Assembly (NCBI GenBank): GCA_937141405.1
Contig: CAKZQQ010000005.1
Location: 620,001 to 684,000 of the forward strand
Origin: an uncultured Campylobacterota bacterium
GTDB lineage: Bacteria > Campylobacterota > Campylobacteria > Campylobacterales > Sulfurovaceae
DNA length: 64,000 nucleotides
Reading direction: 5' to 3'
In this document: positions 63,114 to 64,000 of the stretch, piece by piece
Layout of the letters: every line of letters begins with the position of its first letter
Numbering within the stretch: the first letter of the stretch is position 1
Translations under genes and position numbers: made by a program
Notes under the pieces: generated by a model
What the model was told of the DNA's origin: nothing
The model's input: only the letters and a program-made list of their open reading frames with translations
The model's database searches: none

Positions 63114-64000
63114 GAAGCTCCTGTGCCATTTTTTTTGCCTCTTTGAAGTCGCTTTTACCACTTGCTAGTCTAGGTAATTCCTTAACCTGAAAGAGCTTAC
63201 TTGGTTGCATAAGCGGAAGCATTTTACTCTCCTTGATAGCTGAAGTGATATCCTCTCTTGGAAGATCACTTTGATAGAGTAAAACTATCTTTTCACCTTT
63301 TTTCTCATCTTCAAGACTCACAGCAATAAGATCAACACTTCCGCTAAACAATTTTTCAAGCTGTTCTTCAACACTGCTTAAGCTTATCATCTCGCCACCT
63401 ATTTTTGCAAAACGGCTATAACGGCCTGCTATGGTGATAAAACCATCACTATCAACATGCCCCTTGTCGCCTGTTTTATAATACCGAGTGCCGTCTATTT
63501 TTACAATTACCTCATTCGTCTTTTGTGGCTCCCTTAAATACCTCTTCATAACTTGCGGTCCACCGACAATGATAAGTCCGTCTTCACCCAATGGAAGCTC
63601 TTCATAACTTTGCGGATCAACAATCTTAACGATAGTTCCCGGGAGTGATTGCCCCACCGTGCCAACCTTATTACCAACGATGAGTTGCATAGAATCTAAC
63701 TCTAGTGCATCAGGCATATTGACTGAGATAACAGGCGATGTCTCTGTAGCGCCATAGCCCTCATAAATATCGATTCCAAATTTCTCCATAAAAGATCTTT
63801 TAATCTCTGGTTTCAATTTTTCAGCACCTGCAACAGCCATACGGATACTTTTAAACATTAGAGGATGCAACTTTGAACTTTTTGCATAGAGTCTAAAGAA
63901 TGTAGATGTCCCAAACATTATAGTCGCTTGAAAACGCGCTGCAAGTTTACCGATAGCAAAAGCATCTGTTGGATCGGGAGCGCTCACCATGGTTACCCCC
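63097..64000 (-). CDS. Aas-like acyl-activating enzyme, C-terminal part (cut by window edge)
   Basis: The frame is open to the window edge (about 301 residues visible). It is an AMP-forming acyl-CoA/ACP synthetase: YEGYGATETSPVISVN (A5 motif), YYKTGDKGHVDSDGFITIAG, GRYSRFAKIGGEMISLSSVE, and the C-terminal catalytic Lys in LPRLASGKSDFKEAKK. APDPTD with ATIMFGTSTFFRLYAKSS is like the acyl-ACP synthetase half of Aas, which re-acylates lysophosphatidylethanolamine. The acyltransferase half, if present, lies outside. Confidence 0.85.
   Translation of the reverse strand, partial: GVTMVSAPDPTDAFAIGKLAARFQATIMFGTSTFFRLYAKSSKLHPLMFKSIRMAVAGAEKLKPEIKRSFMEKFGIDIYEGYGATETSPVISVNMPDALELDSMQLIVGNKVGTVGQSLPGTIVKIVDPQSYEELPLGEDGLIIVGGPQVMKRYLREPQKTNEVIVKIDGTRYYKTGDKGHVDSDGFITIAGRYSRFAKIGGEMISLSSVEEQLEKLFSGSVDLIAVSLEDEKKGEKIVLLYQSDLPREDITSAIKESKMLPLMQPSKLFQVKELPRLASGKSDFKEAKKMAQELHDANG

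Overview
The window looks like the chromosome of a free-living, sulfur-cycle-type Campylobacterota (Sulfurimonas/Sulfuricurvum-like). This is inferred from the AT-rich sequence, from core proteins of that phylum, and from gene orders I recall from Helicobacter and Campylobacter: nth / PEB4-type chaperone / class II aldolase, and purD-RDD-lptD-J protein-pnp close to atpE. No rRNA is present, so the genus is not proven.

Layout. 1-12.1 kb, mostly minus strand: an Rrf2 regulator with metY, two exported proteins of unknown role, an ArsC/Spx-like protein, guaB, a tandem SpoIIAA-like protein, and a translationally coupled ileS / 40-residue membrane protein / gatA set. 12.2-19.7 kb is accessory: an orphan StbD-like antitoxin, an exported superoxide reductase, then a very AT-rich island (about 13.2-18.1 kb) with a restriction-modification operon (fused m5C+m6A methyltransferase, unknown 125-residue protein, HNH-type nuclease) facing a lone MazF/PemK toxin. 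Three sites with an AAATGACAT core sit at the promoters of this island. A Fic protein with three operator-like repeats spaced exactly 34 bp follows.

19.7-24.6 kb encodes a two-gene ATP-dependent reductase of the 2-hydroxyacyl-CoA dehydratase / double-cubane type, with two activase domains fused in one chain. 24.7-32.8 kb holds ung, a CinA-type amidase, a seven-tRNA cluster containing a segmental duplication and REP-like palindromes, dodecin, hisD, a PLP enzyme interrupted in frame by the same palindrome, fba, two periplasmic chaperones, nth (without a normal start codon) and hup. 33.1-34.6 kb carries gmd and the decayed remains of a glycosyltransferase next to tRNA-Leu.

34.7-44.1 kb is housekeeping on the minus strand: atpE, pnp, a J-domain protein, lptD, an RDD protein and purD, with a probable 6S RNA upstream of purD; then hemD, a cation efflux protein and a patatin. 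44.3-50.6 kb: dsbD, a YyaL-type thioredoxin-fold protein, and an operon of a duplicated DUF1538 membrane protein, a PII-like protein and a CBS protein, which looks like an uncharacterised regulated transport system. 50.7-64 kb: chorismate mutase, grpE-dnaK, rpsO, an Rrf2 regulator coupled to a DHH phosphoesterase, recR, dnaJ, a haem-binding protein, a hemolysin-III protein, htpG, a di-Mop protein, a GCAxxG redox protein, an amidohydrolase and the end of an Aas-like acyl-activating enzyme.

The least explained parts are the operator-linked R-M/MazF island with an orphan promoter firing into the 3' end of mazF, the Fic operator array, the fused double-activase reductase and the DUF1538/PII-like/CBS operon. 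Family assignments come from reading motifs; no database search was possible.
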